The notes beneath the pieces were generated by a model, which was not told the origin of the DNA, did no database searches, and saw only the letters and a program-made list of their open reading frames with translations. Positions 51,412 to 60,300 of a stretch of 64,000 bases of DNA are shown here, piece by piece. The stretch's first letter is position 1; every line of letters begins with the position of its first letter. A program made the position numbers and the translations under genes. This stretch comes from Paenibacillus chibensis (GTDB lineage: Bacteria; Bacillota; Bacilli; Paenibacillales; Paenibacillaceae), in the NCBI RefSeq assembly GCF_004001045.1, contig NZ_BIMK01000030.1, positions 62,001-126,000 on the forward strand, in the 5' to 3' direction.

Positions 51412-52071
51412 TTAGTACTCTTCCTCAGCGGCGGATGTTTCTTTATTTTTCTTCCGTTCACGTTTCGCCGGCACGCTGCTTCGGATGAGCTCAGCGGTTT
51501 CCGGATCTCTCGCGAGGCCCCGCGATTCCAGCCCGCACAAGACCTGCTCCCGCTTGTCTTCTGTCAGGTTCTGGCCGAATTTGAATTTGGCGCTGATGTG
51601 ATCGGCGGCGATTTTGACCACGGCCACATTACGCAGCCGGGAGGTGTATGCCGGATTCGACGCCTCGATCGGGTCATACCCGCCTTCCGGCTGCAATTTT
51701 TTCATCAGCAGGGAGAATGCCAAAGCTTTCTCCTCCAGATCCTGGACCACCTCGGCGCGGCCGCTTGCCGTTACGCTTTTGAAATAAGCCGTGGCAGGGC
51801 AGGCAAGGCTGGGATCGCTAAAGTAGGAAGGAATGACCGCATACTCGTCGGCCACGCTGAAGCTGACATGGGGATTCGATTTCAAATGCTCCATCTTTTC
51901 GCCGATCCGGCTGCCATGGAAGTAAAATACACCGCCCTCGTAGACGTAATTAAGGGGCGTTACTCGCGGCCTTCCGTCTTCCCCGACGGTACCCAGAAAT
52001 CCAAAGCTCATGCCGGCTAAAAATGATTCGATTTCCTGGTTTTCCGTAACACTGAATTCTTTTCTTCTCAT
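51412..52071 (-). CDS. Pyridoxamine-phosphate-oxidase-like flavin protein
   Basis: FMN-binding split-barrel protein of 219 residues. The N-terminal FLAGMSFGFLGTVGEDGRPR near 14-33 and VTPLNYVYEGGVFYFHGSRI near 35-54, then MEHLKSNPHVSFSVADE, are typical of the pyridoxamine 5'-phosphate oxidase-related (PNPOx-like) family, many of whose members bind FMN or heme rather than acting on vitamin B6. The C terminus is highly charged (KRERKKNKETSAAEEEY). It is divergent from the MocR regulator gene (167 bp), the usual arrangement for a MocR target, which suggests it is the regulated gene. Confidence 0.82.
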   Translation of the reverse strand: MRRKEFSVTENQEIESFLAGMSFGFLGTVGEDGRPRVTPLNYVYEGGVFYFHGSRIGEKMEHLKSNPHVSFSVADEYAVIPSYFSDPSLACPATAYFKSVTASGRAEVVQDLEEKALAFSLLMKKLQPEGGYDPIEASNPAYTSRLRNVAVVKIAADHISAKFKFGQNLTEDKREQVLCGLESRGLARDPETAELIRSSVPAKRERKKNKETSAAEEEY

Positions 52072-52238
52072 CTGCGTGTCCCCCGATTAATGTTTTGTGA
52101 TATTGTTGACAGCATAATGCAGACATTGACAAGGAAAAAGATCCAATTTAGATTAAAATTTATAGTCCAATTTGATGCGGATGGTGAAAAACATACATAC
52201 GGATCGGGGGTCCGGCTGGATGAGGAAGGGGATTAAAC

Positions 52239-53690
52239 ATGGAGCTCACACTTCATATGCAGGCTTATCTGGAAAAGCACCGCTTCAAGTATCTGGCTCT
52301 GTACCATGCCCTCCGGGAAGCGATTCAGGACGGTCGTTTGCCTGGGGGCACGAGACTGCCTTCAACGCGCGATCTGGCGCAGCAGTACGGCTTGTCCCGG
52401 GGCGCGGTGGGTCAGAGCTATGACATGCTGATGGCGGAAGGCTACGTGCATGCCGAGATCGGAAGAGGGACTTACGTGACACAGGCGGGCTATTCCCCTC
52501 CTCCAGCGGAGAAAATCAAGGATACGCCCGTGCAGCTTTCGAGCTGGGGCAAACGGCTGTCTGTGCTGCCGGGTGGCCCTTCGGATCCGGCCGTGCGGGC
52601 GGAAATCAGCTTTATCAATCAGCCGATGGAAATGACACGCTTTCCGTATGAGGAGTGGCGAAGCGCGCTCTCTTACGCCGGCGGGCGCGGAGGGAGCAAC
52701 CTGGAGCATCGGGCACCGCCAGAAGGAGACCGGCAGCTGCGCGAGGCCATCGCCTCCCATCTGCGCGTGACGCGCGGCATTATGGCCCGTCCGGAGGACA
52801 TCGTTCTGTTCAGCGGCTCGATGCAGGCCATCGTGCTGCTTTTCCAGCTGCTGCTTAACGAAGGGGAAACCGCCGTCGTGGAGAATCCCGGATTTCACGG
52901 CATCCACCGGGCCGTTAAGGCCTGCGGCGGCACGATCATCCCGGCAGCCGTTGACCGTCAGGGAATTCAGCCGCAGGACTGGAATTCAGGGATTCTCTTT
53001 GTCACGCCGAGCCGGCAATACCCGACAGGAGCGGTGCTCAGCCTGCAGCGCAGGCGGGAGCTGCTGGACTGGGCGCAAAGGCATGATGCAGTGATTATCG
53101 AGGATGATTACGACAGCGAATTCCGGTTTGGCGGCAGGCCGATCGAGCCGCTTAAGGCATTGGACACACGGGAGCGGGTCATCTATATCGGATCGTTCTC
53201 GCAAACGATGTTCGGCGGTCTAAGGCTCGGTTATGCCGTGCTGCCCGGAGGGTTGGTAAAGGCCGCAGTCCGTGCCAAGGCGCTGTACGATCCGATGTCT
53301 CCGGGGGTTTTGGAGCAGCGGGCGCTTGCGAGATTCATGTCGAAGGGCGGATATATGCGTCATATGCGCCGTCTGACCAGGGTATATGGGTCAAGGCATC
53401 AACGTTTTATGCTTCTGATGAAGGAGAAAGCCGGCGATATTTTCGAGCTCATGCCTGGAGACGCAGGGCTGCATGTCTATGCAGACTGGCGCAAATCTTG
53501 CGAAGAATACAAGGCATTCTGCAAGGCGGCGAACCAACGAGGCGTCGATTTTCGGGATGCCCGGATGTACCGGCTGGATGAAGGTCCGCCCGCGGCCTGC
53601 TTCGGATTTGCCCATCTGGCGGAGGAGAGGATTGAAGAAGGCGTGGCGAGGCTGGCCGCCGCCTGGCAGGATGTGCAAAATCTCTCGTAA
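52239..53690 (+). CDS. MocR/PdxR-type GntR-aminotransferase regulator, PLP lysine replaced
   Basis: Chimeric regulator of 483 residues: a GntR winged helix-turn-helix (LPGGTRLPSTRDLAQQYGLS near 33-52, GYVHAEIGRGTYV near 68) and an aminotransferase-like effector domain (VLFSGSMQAIVLLFQLLL near 189, FVTPSRQYPTGAVLS near 255, IIEDDYDSEF near 286). The Schiff-base position in MocR proteins, normally SKT, reads GSFSQTMFGGLRLGY, so the PLP lysine is Gln322 (codon CAA at 53202-53204). Internal aldimine formation would be impossible as written. AGGGG is upstream. It is divergent from the PNPOx-like gene. Confidence 0.88.
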   Translation: MELTLHMQAYLEKHRFKYLALYHALREAIQDGRLPGGTRLPSTRDLAQQYGLSRGAVGQSYDMLMAEGYVHAEIGRGTYVTQAGYSPPPAEKIKDTPVQLSSWGKRLSVLPGGPSDPAVRAEISFINQPMEMTRFPYEEWRSALSYAGGRGGSNLEHRAPPEGDRQLREAIASHLRVTRGIMARPEDIVLFSGSMQAIVLLFQLLLNEGETAVVENPGFHGIHRAVKACGGTIIPAAVDRQGIQPQDWNSGILFVTPSRQYPTGAVLSLQRRRELLDWAQRHDAVIIEDDYDSEFRFGGRPIEPLKALDTRERVIYIGSFSQTMFGGLRLGYAVLPGGLVKAAVRAKALYDPMSPGVLEQRALARFMSKGGYMRHMRRLTRVYGSRHQRFMLLMKEKAGDIFELMPGDAGLHVYADWRKSCEEYKAFCKAANQRGVDFRDARMYRLDEGPPAACFGFAHLAEERIEEGVARLAAAWQDVQNLS

Positions 53691-53744
53691 AAGAGTAAAA
53701 TATGGTGGTATGAATTAAGTTTATATGTTAGGGGGAGTGACGAC

Positions 53745-54530
53745 ATGCTGCATGCGTCGCCATCTTCTTTTCAAATACTGCCTTCCCTGGCGAAGATCGT
53801 ATGCGAGCCGGGATGGAAATGGCAGAAGCGCGAAAAGGCGCTGGAAAACTATGATTTATTTTACGTATGGAGCGGCGAAGGGACGGTCATCCGCAATGAT
53901 GAGTCCTATGAAGTCGGCAAGGGCAGCTGTTTTCTGTTCAGGCCCGGAGATCACACGAGCGCGGTCCACAATCCGCAGAAGCCGCTCGTGCTTACCTACA
54001 GCCACTTCAGAATTTCGGAACCGGTGAGCGAGATTCCGCAACCTTACCGCCGCTTGAAAGAAACGGTTGATTTCGAATATATGCTTGCAAGGTATGTGAG
54101 GCTGTTTCTCGTCAATACCTTTGCCGCGCAGGAGGAAGGGCAGCTGATCCTCAAGCAGCTGATGATTCATCTGCTGCGGCATGACCGTGAGCAGCCGGAG
54201 GAGAAGAAAGTCAGCAACCAGCTGACCGAGGTGATCCACGAGATCGCGAACTACGTGCAGCAGCATCCCGGCAAGCCTCATCGCGTCGAGGATCTTGCAG
54301 CCCGTGCCGGTCTGTCTCCCCGCTATTTTTCTATCAAGTTCAAGGAATTGATCGGAACGCCGGTACAGTCGTACATTATCCGGACGCGGATCGAGCGCGC
54401 GCAGCATCTGCTGATTCACGCCGGCATGAACGTGACGGAAGTGGCGGATGCGCTGGGTTACCGGGACATCTTTTTCTTCAGCCGGCAGTTTAAGCAGTAC
54501 ACGGGCAAAAAGCCTTCCGAGATCCGCTGA
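53745..54530 (+). CDS. AraC family transcriptional regulator
   Basis: Regulator of 261 residues with an N-terminal cupin-like sensor domain (about 20-95, YEVGKGSCFLFRPGDHTSAV) and a C-terminal double helix-turn-helix. The first motif is RVEDLAARAGLSPRYFSIKF near 183-202, and the second MNVTEVADALGYRDIFFFSR near 228-247 with QFKQYTGKKPSEIR at the end. Such proteins typically control carbohydrate or stress genes on binding a small ligand; the target is unknown. AGGGGGAG lies about 7 bp before the ATG. It follows the MocR gene after 54 bp in the same direction. Confidence 0.9.
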   Translation: MLHASPSSFQILPSLAKIVCEPGWKWQKREKALENYDLFYVWSGEGTVIRNDESYEVGKGSCFLFRPGDHTSAVHNPQKPLVLTYSHFRISEPVSEIPQPYRRLKETVDFEYMLARYVRLFLVNTFAAQEEGQLILKQLMIHLLRHDREQPEEKKVSNQLTEVIHEIANYVQQHPGKPHRVEDLAARAGLSPRYFSIKFKELIGTPVQSYIIRTRIERAQHLLIHAGMNVTEVADALGYRDIFFFSRQFKQYTGKKPSEIR

Positions 54531-54618
54531 TCTCCTTCGTTTGTTTCGGCTGTGTAAAGCCCGGGTAATGAGGGTGAAGAAATGGCGGTTGCATGGAACG
54601 AAGGGAGGTCAGACGCGG

Positions 54619-54735
54619 ATGACGTACAGACGCAGAATACGCAGACGCGATGTATTTGCAGGCGGACGCAGTATGGTCCGGACCCGGATGCGCCGGTATA
54701 AGGCGAGCGAGCCGGCAGTTGATTTGTGGTTTTGA
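54619..54735 (+). CDS. Arg-rich 38-residue micro-protein
   Basis: Short protein with about a third arginine residues (TYRRRIRRRDVFAGGRSMVR near 2-21, then RTRMRRYKASEP), a basic and probably nucleic-acid- or membrane-binding composition. It has a strong AAGGGAGGT ribosome binding site nine bases before ATG 54619 and its own perfect terminator 17 bp after the stop, which argues for a real gene. An upstream in-frame ATG lacks a ribosome binding site. I do not recognise the family. It follows the AraC regulator by 88 bp and may be on the same transcript. Confidence 0.6.
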   Translation: MTYRRRIRRRDVFAGGRSMVRTRMRRYKASEPAVDLWF

Positions 54736-54751
54736 TGATGTTATTCATAAA

Positions 54752-54787
54752 AGCAGCACGGGCGTCTCAGCCCGTGCTGCTTTTTTT
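54752..54787 (+). terminator. Terminator after Arg-rich micro-protein
   Basis: AGCAGCACGGGC (54752-54763) pairs with GCCCGTGCTGCT (54770-54781), followed by T's. Confidence 0.9.
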
Positions 54788-54933
54788 GTTATGCTGCCCA
54801 AGGTGGCGGCTGACGGAAGGAGAGAGGCGTTGAATGATGACCCTGCTTTCGTATGCCATGTCTTTGCCGCAAATATGTTATTCTAGCATTACAGCAAGGA
54901 TGAACATAGGAACATGAATAGGGGGCACGTGAT

Positions 54934-55944
54934 ATGAACGAAGCTTTTAACGCGGATTCGGAAGATAGCAGACGTATGCTGCTGGCACAGGCAGAGGCAG
55001 CTTTGACGGCCGCATTGGAGCAATATGACCTCAAGGAGAGGGAGATTGCTTTTATCCAGGTATCGGAGCATGTAACCTATAGGATCGAAGAGGAAGGCGG
55101 CAAATCGTATTTGCTGCGCATTCATCCGGGCACGGCGCCTTCCCGGGAAATCGCCTCCGAAATGGAGTGGCTGAGCTATTTGAGCAAAGTCCATGGCTTA
55201 CAGGTACCGACGGGGGTGGCGAATCGCGCCGGCTTGAGCCTCACCGAGGTGGAAACCGAGCGGGGACGACAGTGGAAGGTCACGGTACTGCACTGGATTG
55301 AAGGCGATCATTTCGAGGGTCAATTCAGCGAAGACCAGATCCGGCAGATGGGTGCCCTGATGGCCCGGATGCACCGGGCAGCGAGCGAATTCGAGGCTCC
55401 GGAAGGCTTCGTTCGGCCCATCTGGGATGAGGCACCTTTCGAGCAGGCGGTCGAAAGGCTGAAAAAGCATTACCGAAGCTATTTGAACGAGGAAGAATTC
55501 CATTTATATGAGCAGGCGGCAGCCAAGGTTACAGCCCATATGTCCACGCTGGAGCGGACGGCGGACACCTTCGGCATGATTCATGCCGACTATCATGAGG
55601 GAAACCTGATATTCCATGAGGGCGAATTCCATCCGATCGATTTCGGCCGCTGTGGCTACGGGTATTACATGTACGATCTGGCCCAGGCTTTCATCGGCCT
55701 GTTCCCGCTGCAGCGAGCATTGTTTCTGGAGGGATACGAAAGCGTGATGCCGGTTTCCTTCGGCCCGGACGGCGTGCATGTGCTGGAAACCTTTTTCATC
55801 AAATCGCTGATCGAAAACCAAAGCTATCATGCCCCGCATTCCTGGGAAACGGCCGAGCTGCGGGACAGCAAGCCGTACAGCGTGGCTTTGATTCGCCATT
55901 ATCTGGAGTCCAAGCCGTTTTTATATAACGGCATTCCTGTCTAA
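54934..55944 (+). CDS. Aminoglycoside-phosphotransferase/CotS-like kinase
   Basis: Protein-kinase-like phosphotransferase of 336 residues. The catalytic loop is FGMIHADYHEGNLIFHEGEF near 209-228 (His-x-Asp-x4-Asn) and the metal-binding Asp is in HPIDFGRCGYGYYMYDLA near 230. The upstream part (VSEHVTYRIEEEGGKSYLLR near 44-63) corresponds to the nucleotide-binding N lobe. The family includes APH, choline/homoserine kinases and spore CotS-type proteins; the acceptor cannot be determined here. GGGGGC precedes the ATG by about 9 bp. The next gene starts 22 bp after its stop, so a shared transcript is likely. Confidence 0.82.
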   Translation: MNEAFNADSEDSRRMLLAQAEAALTAALEQYDLKEREIAFIQVSEHVTYRIEEEGGKSYLLRIHPGTAPSREIASEMEWLSYLSKVHGLQVPTGVANRAGLSLTEVETERGRQWKVTVLHWIEGDHFEGQFSEDQIRQMGALMARMHRAASEFEAPEGFVRPIWDEAPFEQAVERLKKHYRSYLNEEEFHLYEQAAAKVTAHMSTLERTADTFGMIHADYHEGNLIFHEGEFHPIDFGRCGYGYYMYDLAQAFIGLFPLQRALFLEGYESVMPVSFGPDGVHVLETFFIKSLIENQSYHAPHSWETAELRDSKPYSVALIRHYLESKPFLYNGIPV

Positions 55945-55966
55945 CGGAACAGAGGAGGTCAAGCGA

Positions 55967-56821
55967 TTGGAAGACACGGGGAAGGAACCGGTTGCGCTGG
56001 TCACAGGCAGCTCCAGCGGGTTCGGAATGCTTATATGCGTTGAGCTGGCCTTGCGCGGCTTTAACGTGGTGGCCGGTATCCGTAGGTTGGAGGCGGCCGG
56101 TATGCTGATGGAAGCCGCAGAGCAGGCAGGCGTGCGCGAGCGTATCGATGCTGTGAGGCTGGATGTGACCCGGGATACCGACGTAGAGCAGATGGCGGAG
56201 CATATCCGCAGTCGCCACGGCTGCCTGGATGTGCTGGTCAACAATGCGGGAACGGCATACGGCGGCTTCATCGAGGAGGTGCCGGCTGAGGTATGGCTTG
56301 CGCAGATGAACACGAATTTTCACGGCATGGTACGTGTGACGCAGGCGGTGCTCCCCCTCATGCGGGAGCAGGGGAAGGGCAGAATCATCCAGATGAGCAG
56401 CATCAGCGGGCGTATCGGCTTTCCGGGCTTCGGGCCTTACGCTTCCTCGAAATTCGCCGTGGAGGGCTTCAGCGAATGCCTCGCCCTGGAGGCAAGGCCC
56501 TTTGGCATCGATGTGGTCCTGGTTGAACCGGGAGCCTACGGTACGCCAATCTGGGAAAAGGGCTTTACGCAGATGAGCACGCGGCAAGGCTCGCCTTACG
56601 AGAGCATGCTGGACAAGGTGCTTGCATTTTCCCGCAAGAGCGCAAGCCAAGGAGGCGATCCCAAGGAGGTCGCCAGACAGGTTGCGCATATTGCTTGCAT
56701 GAAACGCCCCGCTTTCCGGTATGCTCTTCCGCGCAGCACCCGGCTTACGATTCGGGCCAAGGGCGCGGTGCCGGGCCGCCTTTTTCAAAGGCTGCTCGCG
56801 ATCGTGCTTGAGCGGTCATAG
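55967..56821 (+). CDS. Short-chain dehydrogenase/reductase
   Basis: Classical SDR of 284 residues. It has the cofactor motif VTGSSSGFGMLICVELAL near 11-28, VNNAGTAYGG near 86-95, catalytic Ser in IIQMSSISGRIGFPGFG near 138-154, and YASSKFAVEGF near 156-166 with Tyr and Lys. The C-terminal extension after GTPIWEKGF resembles SDRs of the retinol-dehydrogenase-like group. It starts at TTG 55967, six bases after GAGGAGGTC. It probably shares a transcript with the kinase gene upstream. It is convergent with psd. The substrate is unknown. Confidence 0.85.
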   Translation: MEDTGKEPVALVTGSSSGFGMLICVELALRGFNVVAGIRRLEAAGMLMEAAEQAGVRERIDAVRLDVTRDTDVEQMAEHIRSRHGCLDVLVNNAGTAYGGFIEEVPAEVWLAQMNTNFHGMVRVTQAVLPLMREQGKGRIIQMSSISGRIGFPGFGPYASSKFAVEGFSECLALEARPFGIDVVLVEPGAYGTPIWEKGFTQMSTRQGSPYESMLDKVLAFSRKSASQGGDPKEVARQVAHIACMKRPAFRYALPRSTRLTIRAKGAVPGRLFQRLLAIVLERS

Positions 56822-56844
56822 CCGTTCAAGCACGCAGCTGCCGG

Positions 56845-57642
56845 TCAGCGGGATTGCTTTGCATGAAGCGTGCCGAGCAGCTGTCCCATGCGTACCTGGT
56901 CGCCCGTTTTCAGGCCCGGGCACGGCGTGAACGTTCCGTCCTGAGTCAGCAGCACAACGGTCGAGCCGAATTCGAAATAGGCCAGATCATCGCCGTTGAC
57001 GAAACGCGCGACGGATTCGTCATTATAGCGGATGCTGCTCACGTTCATGGCGCCGACTTTGACCACGGCAACTTCGCCGTATTCTCCGGCGATGTAGGTG
57101 ATCAGCCGCTCATTGCGGCATAACACGGACTTCATCTGGGTCATTCCGAAATCATTCACCGGGTAGGCCCGTCCTTTGATATGCTCACTCTCCGTACGCA
57201 CGCCCGTAATCGGGGCATGGATGCGGTGATAATCGGTCGGGCTCAGATACAGCACGAAGACATACCCGTGCTTGTACAGCTCCAGATGCGGAGAGAAGTT
57301 CAGCAGCTCCGCGACCGAATAGTCTTGTCCTTTTACGTTCAGGATGGTCCCCGCGTTAATCTCGCCCATGGCGGTAATTTGGGCATCCACCGGGCTTGTC
57401 AGCACATCCCGGCCTTCTTCGACTGGACGCATGCCCGGCTTTAGCCGGCGCGAGAAAAACTCGTTTAAGGTCCGATATTCATGTATCTCTTTTTCCGCTT
57501 CGTGAGCGGGGATTTGATAGCTTTTAATAAAAACAGGAATGATACCCCTGCTGAGTCGGCTGTGAGAAAAGCGCCCCATCAATGCGGAAAGCCACTTTCT
57601 GGAGGAGAGCTCTGTCATCAGCCTCAACAATTCCTTCGCCAT
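56845..57642 (-). CDS. psd: Phosphatidylserine decarboxylase
   Basis: Membrane-associated pyruvoyl enzyme of 265 residues converting phosphatidylserine to phosphatidylethanolamine. Diagnostic parts are YRTLNEFFSRRLKPGMRPV near 58, LTSPVDAQI near 86, YLSPTDYHRIHAP near 134-146 (the catalytic His), and FEFGSTVVLL near 227, in which the Gly-Ser bond is autocleaved to form the pyruvoyl group. GAAGGGAG lies about 7 bp before the ATG. pssA, commonly adjacent in Bacillus, is not here. Confidence 0.93.
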   Translation of the reverse strand: MAKELLRLMTELSSRKWLSALMGRFSHSRLSRGIIPVFIKSYQIPAHEAEKEIHEYRTLNEFFSRRLKPGMRPVEEGRDVLTSPVDAQITAMGEINAGTILNVKGQDYSVAELLNFSPHLELYKHGYVFVLYLSPTDYHRIHAPITGVRTESEHIKGRAYPVNDFGMTQMKSVLCRNERLITYIAGEYGEVAVVKVGAMNVSSIRYNDESVARFVNGDDLAYFEFGSTVVLLTQDGTFTPCPGLKTGDQVRMGQLLGTLHAKQSR

Positions 57643-57964
57643 GCTTTATCTCCCTTCGGATGCTGCTACCGGCAAAACATATATCAAGTAAACGTTCACG
57701 GTCGCCCGTGTTAGTTGCGAAAAAAAGAAGCGGCCGGATCGATTTTTGCAAATAACTGTTTTTAAACACTCGGAAATATCATTACATAGAATACCGTTTT
57801 AAGCAATATCGTACAGGTAACGATTCCTTTACTTTTACATGACATGCGCTGGCACTAAAATATTTTTCTATTGCCAACGAATGGGAGATTGGTGTATTTT
57901 GGAACCAGGATACGGATGCCTTCGCTTCCCATGTTGTTCGTGGAGGTTCATCTGTTACATAAGA

Positions 57965-58117
57965 ATACGGGAGCTTGAGTGAATCAGGCTGAGAGTGCAG
58001 CTAACATCCGCTGCTGACCGGGTATCTGAACTGGATAATGCCAGCGTAGAGAATTCGTATAGTCCCCTCCGGGGCTTATTTGACCGTCTCTCTTTGCATA
58101 TCCAGGCGGTTTTTTTA
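57965..58117 (+). promoter_or_regulatory. TPP (thi-box) riboswitch with terminator
   Basis: Thiamine-pyrophosphate-sensing leader. P1 pairs ATACG (57965-57969) with CGTAT (58056-58060). The conserved CTGAGAG (57989-57995), ACCGGGTATCTGAACTGGAT (58017-58036) and AATGCCAGCGTAGAGAA are the pyrimidine- and pyrophosphate-sensing helices. The terminator ACCGTC (58083-58088) pairs with GGCGGT (58105-58110) followed by T's. Thiamine sufficiency should switch off the ykoEDC genes. A candidate promoter, TTTACA (57834-57839) and TAAAAT (57856-57861), lies upstream; otherwise 57643-57964 holds nothing I can identify. Confidence 0.93.
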
Positions 58118-58151
58118 ATGCCTATTTTTAAAAAAGAGAGGGAGATTCAGG

Positions 58152-58760
58152 ATGAACGACGTATCGAGCATGGAAAAAAGAAAGGGGCTCCGGCTAAGCG
58201 ACCTGCTGGTAACTATTTTGTTGTCGCTGGTGATCGGTGTGGTGTATCACTTTTGGGGCTCGGTGTATGATCTGTTTAAACCGCTGTTTTTCCAGGCGGA
58301 TGAGCTCGTGTACGGGGTCTGGTTCCTGGCTCCGACGCTCGCCATGCTGCTGATTCGCAAACCCGGAGTCGCTCTATTGGCCGAGGTTGCGGCCGCTCAT
58401 GTGGAGATTCTGTTCGGCAGCGAATGGGGGATCCAGCTGGCGCTGTACGGCATCGTACAGGGGCTTGCCGCGGAGCTGGTGTTTGCGCTGCTGCGCTACC
58501 GCAGCTTTAAGGTGGGAACGGCGGCTTTCGCCGGAGCGGCTGCGGCGCTCGGTTCGCTGCTGGTGGATATGTATTACGGCTATGTCGCCGATTACACGCT
58601 CTGGATGATGCTTTTCAAATATGCGCTGCGGATCGTCAGCTCCGCAATTCTCGCAGGCTATCTGGCCTTTGCCCTCGCCAAGGCGCTGGAGGCTACGGGC
58701 GTCACGCAGCTGCTGCGTCCGGTCACGAAACGGGATTACGAAGCGCTGGATCATGATTGA
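58152..58760 (+). CDS. ykoE: ECF transporter S component YkoE (thiamine/HMP)
   Basis: Substrate-binding membrane subunit of an energy-coupling-factor transporter for hydroxymethylpyrimidine or thiamine, 202 residues with six membrane segments. The N-terminal LRLSDLLVTILLSLVIGVVY near 12-31 and LVDMYYGYVADYTLWMMLFK near 137-156 fit YkoE. The preceding TPP riboswitch and the downstream ykoD and ykoC genes confirm the assignment. GAGAGGGAGA lies about 8 bp before the ATG. The ykoD start lies eight bases inside its 3' end. Confidence 0.93.
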   Translation: MNDVSSMEKRKGLRLSDLLVTILLSLVIGVVYHFWGSVYDLFKPLFFQADELVYGVWFLAPTLAMLLIRKPGVALLAEVAAAHVEILFGSEWGIQLALYGIVQGLAAELVFALLRYRSFKVGTAAFAGAAAALGSLLVDMYYGYVADYTLWMMLFKYALRIVSSAILAGYLAFALAKALEATGVTQLLRPVTKRDYEALDHD

Positions 58761-60300
58761 GCAGCGATTGGACGTGGACGTTCAAGACACCCGGGAAATC
58801 GCAGCTTCGGTCCAAGCGCTTCGGCTTAAATTCCCCGGCGAACCCGGCTTTGTCTTCAAGGATTTGTCGCTGACGGTCCGCCGCGGGGAAAAGGTGCTGC
58901 TGCTCGGGCCGAGCGGCTGCGGGAAATCGACGCTGCTGCAGGTGCTGGGAGGTTTGATTCCACATGTCATGGAGGTGCCGATGAAGGCGGAGAACATAGT
59001 CATTCCGCTATCCAGAGGTTATGTGTTCCAGGACCCGGATACCCAGTTCTGCATGCCGTTTGTGGATGAAGAGCTAGCCTTCGTGCTGGAGAACCGGGGC
59101 ATAGACCGCATACATATGGAGTCTCGGATGCGAAAGGCGCTTCAAGCGGTTGGCTTGATGCTGAATGACCTGCATGTACCGGTGGACAGCCTGTCCCAAG
59201 GCATGAAACAGCGTCTTGCGCTAGCCTCGGTGCTGCTGCTTGCACCGGAGGCGATTTTTCTGGATGAGCCGTCAGCCCTGCTCGATCCGGAGGGGCGCAC
59301 GCAAATGTGGGAGTCCGTCTGGAGCGTGGCAGAAGGACGGACCCTCGTCATTGTGGAGCATCGTATCGAAGAGATCGCGGACCGCGTGGACCGGATCATT
59401 CTGTTTGCTCCGGATGGAAGCATCGTTGGGGATGGTCGTCCGGAATGGATCTTCCGCAAGTTCCATCGGGAGCTGCAGCAGTTCGGAATCTGGCACCCGG
59501 GCGTTTGGGAGGAATTCGGCCGAAAGCTGGAGAGCGGGCAGGAGAAAAACGGGAACTCTGAAACGGAGGATCGGCCGGATCCGCTACTGAGCTTGAACCG
59601 GTTTACCGGCTTCCGTGCCGGAAGGCCGGTGATCCAGGTGGACGCCGCCTCGATTTATCCAGGCGATTTTATCGCTGTGACCGGTCCCAACGGGGCCGGG
59701 AAAAGCTCCTTGCTGCTTAGCTTGATGTGTCTGCTCCGTTTCAAAGGGCAGTACTTGCTGCGCGGCGCTATAATGGCGGAAACGGCCGGGGCGAGTTGGA
59801 GGCAGCGGAAAAGGGCCCGTCCACCCTCTGATCAAATCGGTTACGTCTTCCAAAATCCTGAGTTTCAGTTTGTGGCTGAAAGCGTCAAGGAGGAGATCGG
59901 TTTTTCTTTGAAGATCGGAGAAGGCGGAAATGTGCCGGAGCTGGAGGGGAAAGTGCAGAGCTTTCTGCGCTCCTTCCATTTGGAAGGTTTGGAACAGCGC
60001 CATCCTTATCAACTGTCAACCGGTCAAAAGCGCAGACTAAGCATCGCCTCGGCCGTGGTGCGCGGGCAGCCGATCCTTCTGCTGGATGAGCCTACCTTCG
60101 GGCAGGATGCCAGTAATACGTTTGCGATTCTGGACTACTGCATGGCCATGCGGGCTGAAGGTGCCGCGATCGTCATGGTTACGCATGAGGAGGAAATCGC
60201 CAAGCGAATCGCCACGCGGATCTGGGAGGTGGCTGAGGGGCAGCTGTCAGAAAGACCGACAGGCAGCTGTGCTGACGCGAAAGCGAGGATGATTCCATGA
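58753..60300 (+). CDS. ykoD: ECF transporter ATPase YkoD (fused double ABC)
   Basis: Two ABC ATPase domains in one chain, about 515 residues, energising the YkoEDC importer. First domain: Walker A GPSGCGKST near 51-59, signature LSQGMKQRLALAS, Walker B AIFLDEPSALLDPEG. Second domain: Walker A GPNGAGKSS near 312-320, signature LSTGQKRRLSIAS, Walker B ILLLDEPTFGQD. The start is ATG 58753, inside the end of ykoE, giving an eight-base overlap; the frame continues upstream but only as antisense-like sequence in ykoE. It overlaps ykoC by four bases (ATGA). Confidence 0.93.
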   Translation: MIEQRLDVDVQDTREIAASVQALRLKFPGEPGFVFKDLSLTVRRGEKVLLLGPSGCGKSTLLQVLGGLIPHVMEVPMKAENIVIPLSRGYVFQDPDTQFCMPFVDEELAFVLENRGIDRIHMESRMRKALQAVGLMLNDLHVPVDSLSQGMKQRLALASVLLLAPEAIFLDEPSALLDPEGRTQMWESVWSVAEGRTLVIVEHRIEEIADRVDRIILFAPDGSIVGDGRPEWIFRKFHRELQQFGIWHPGVWEEFGRKLESGQEKNGNSETEDRPDPLLSLNRFTGFRAGRPVIQVDAASIYPGDFIAVTGPNGAGKSSLLLSLMCLLRFKGQYLLRGAIMAETAGASWRQRKRARPPSDQIGYVFQNPEFQFVAESVKEEIGFSLKIGEGGNVPELEGKVQSFLRSFHLEGLEQRHPYQLSTGQKRRLSIASAVVRGQPILLLDEPTFGQDASNTFAILDYCMAMRAEGAAIVMVTHEEEIAKRIATRIWEVAEGQLSERPTGSCADAKARMIP

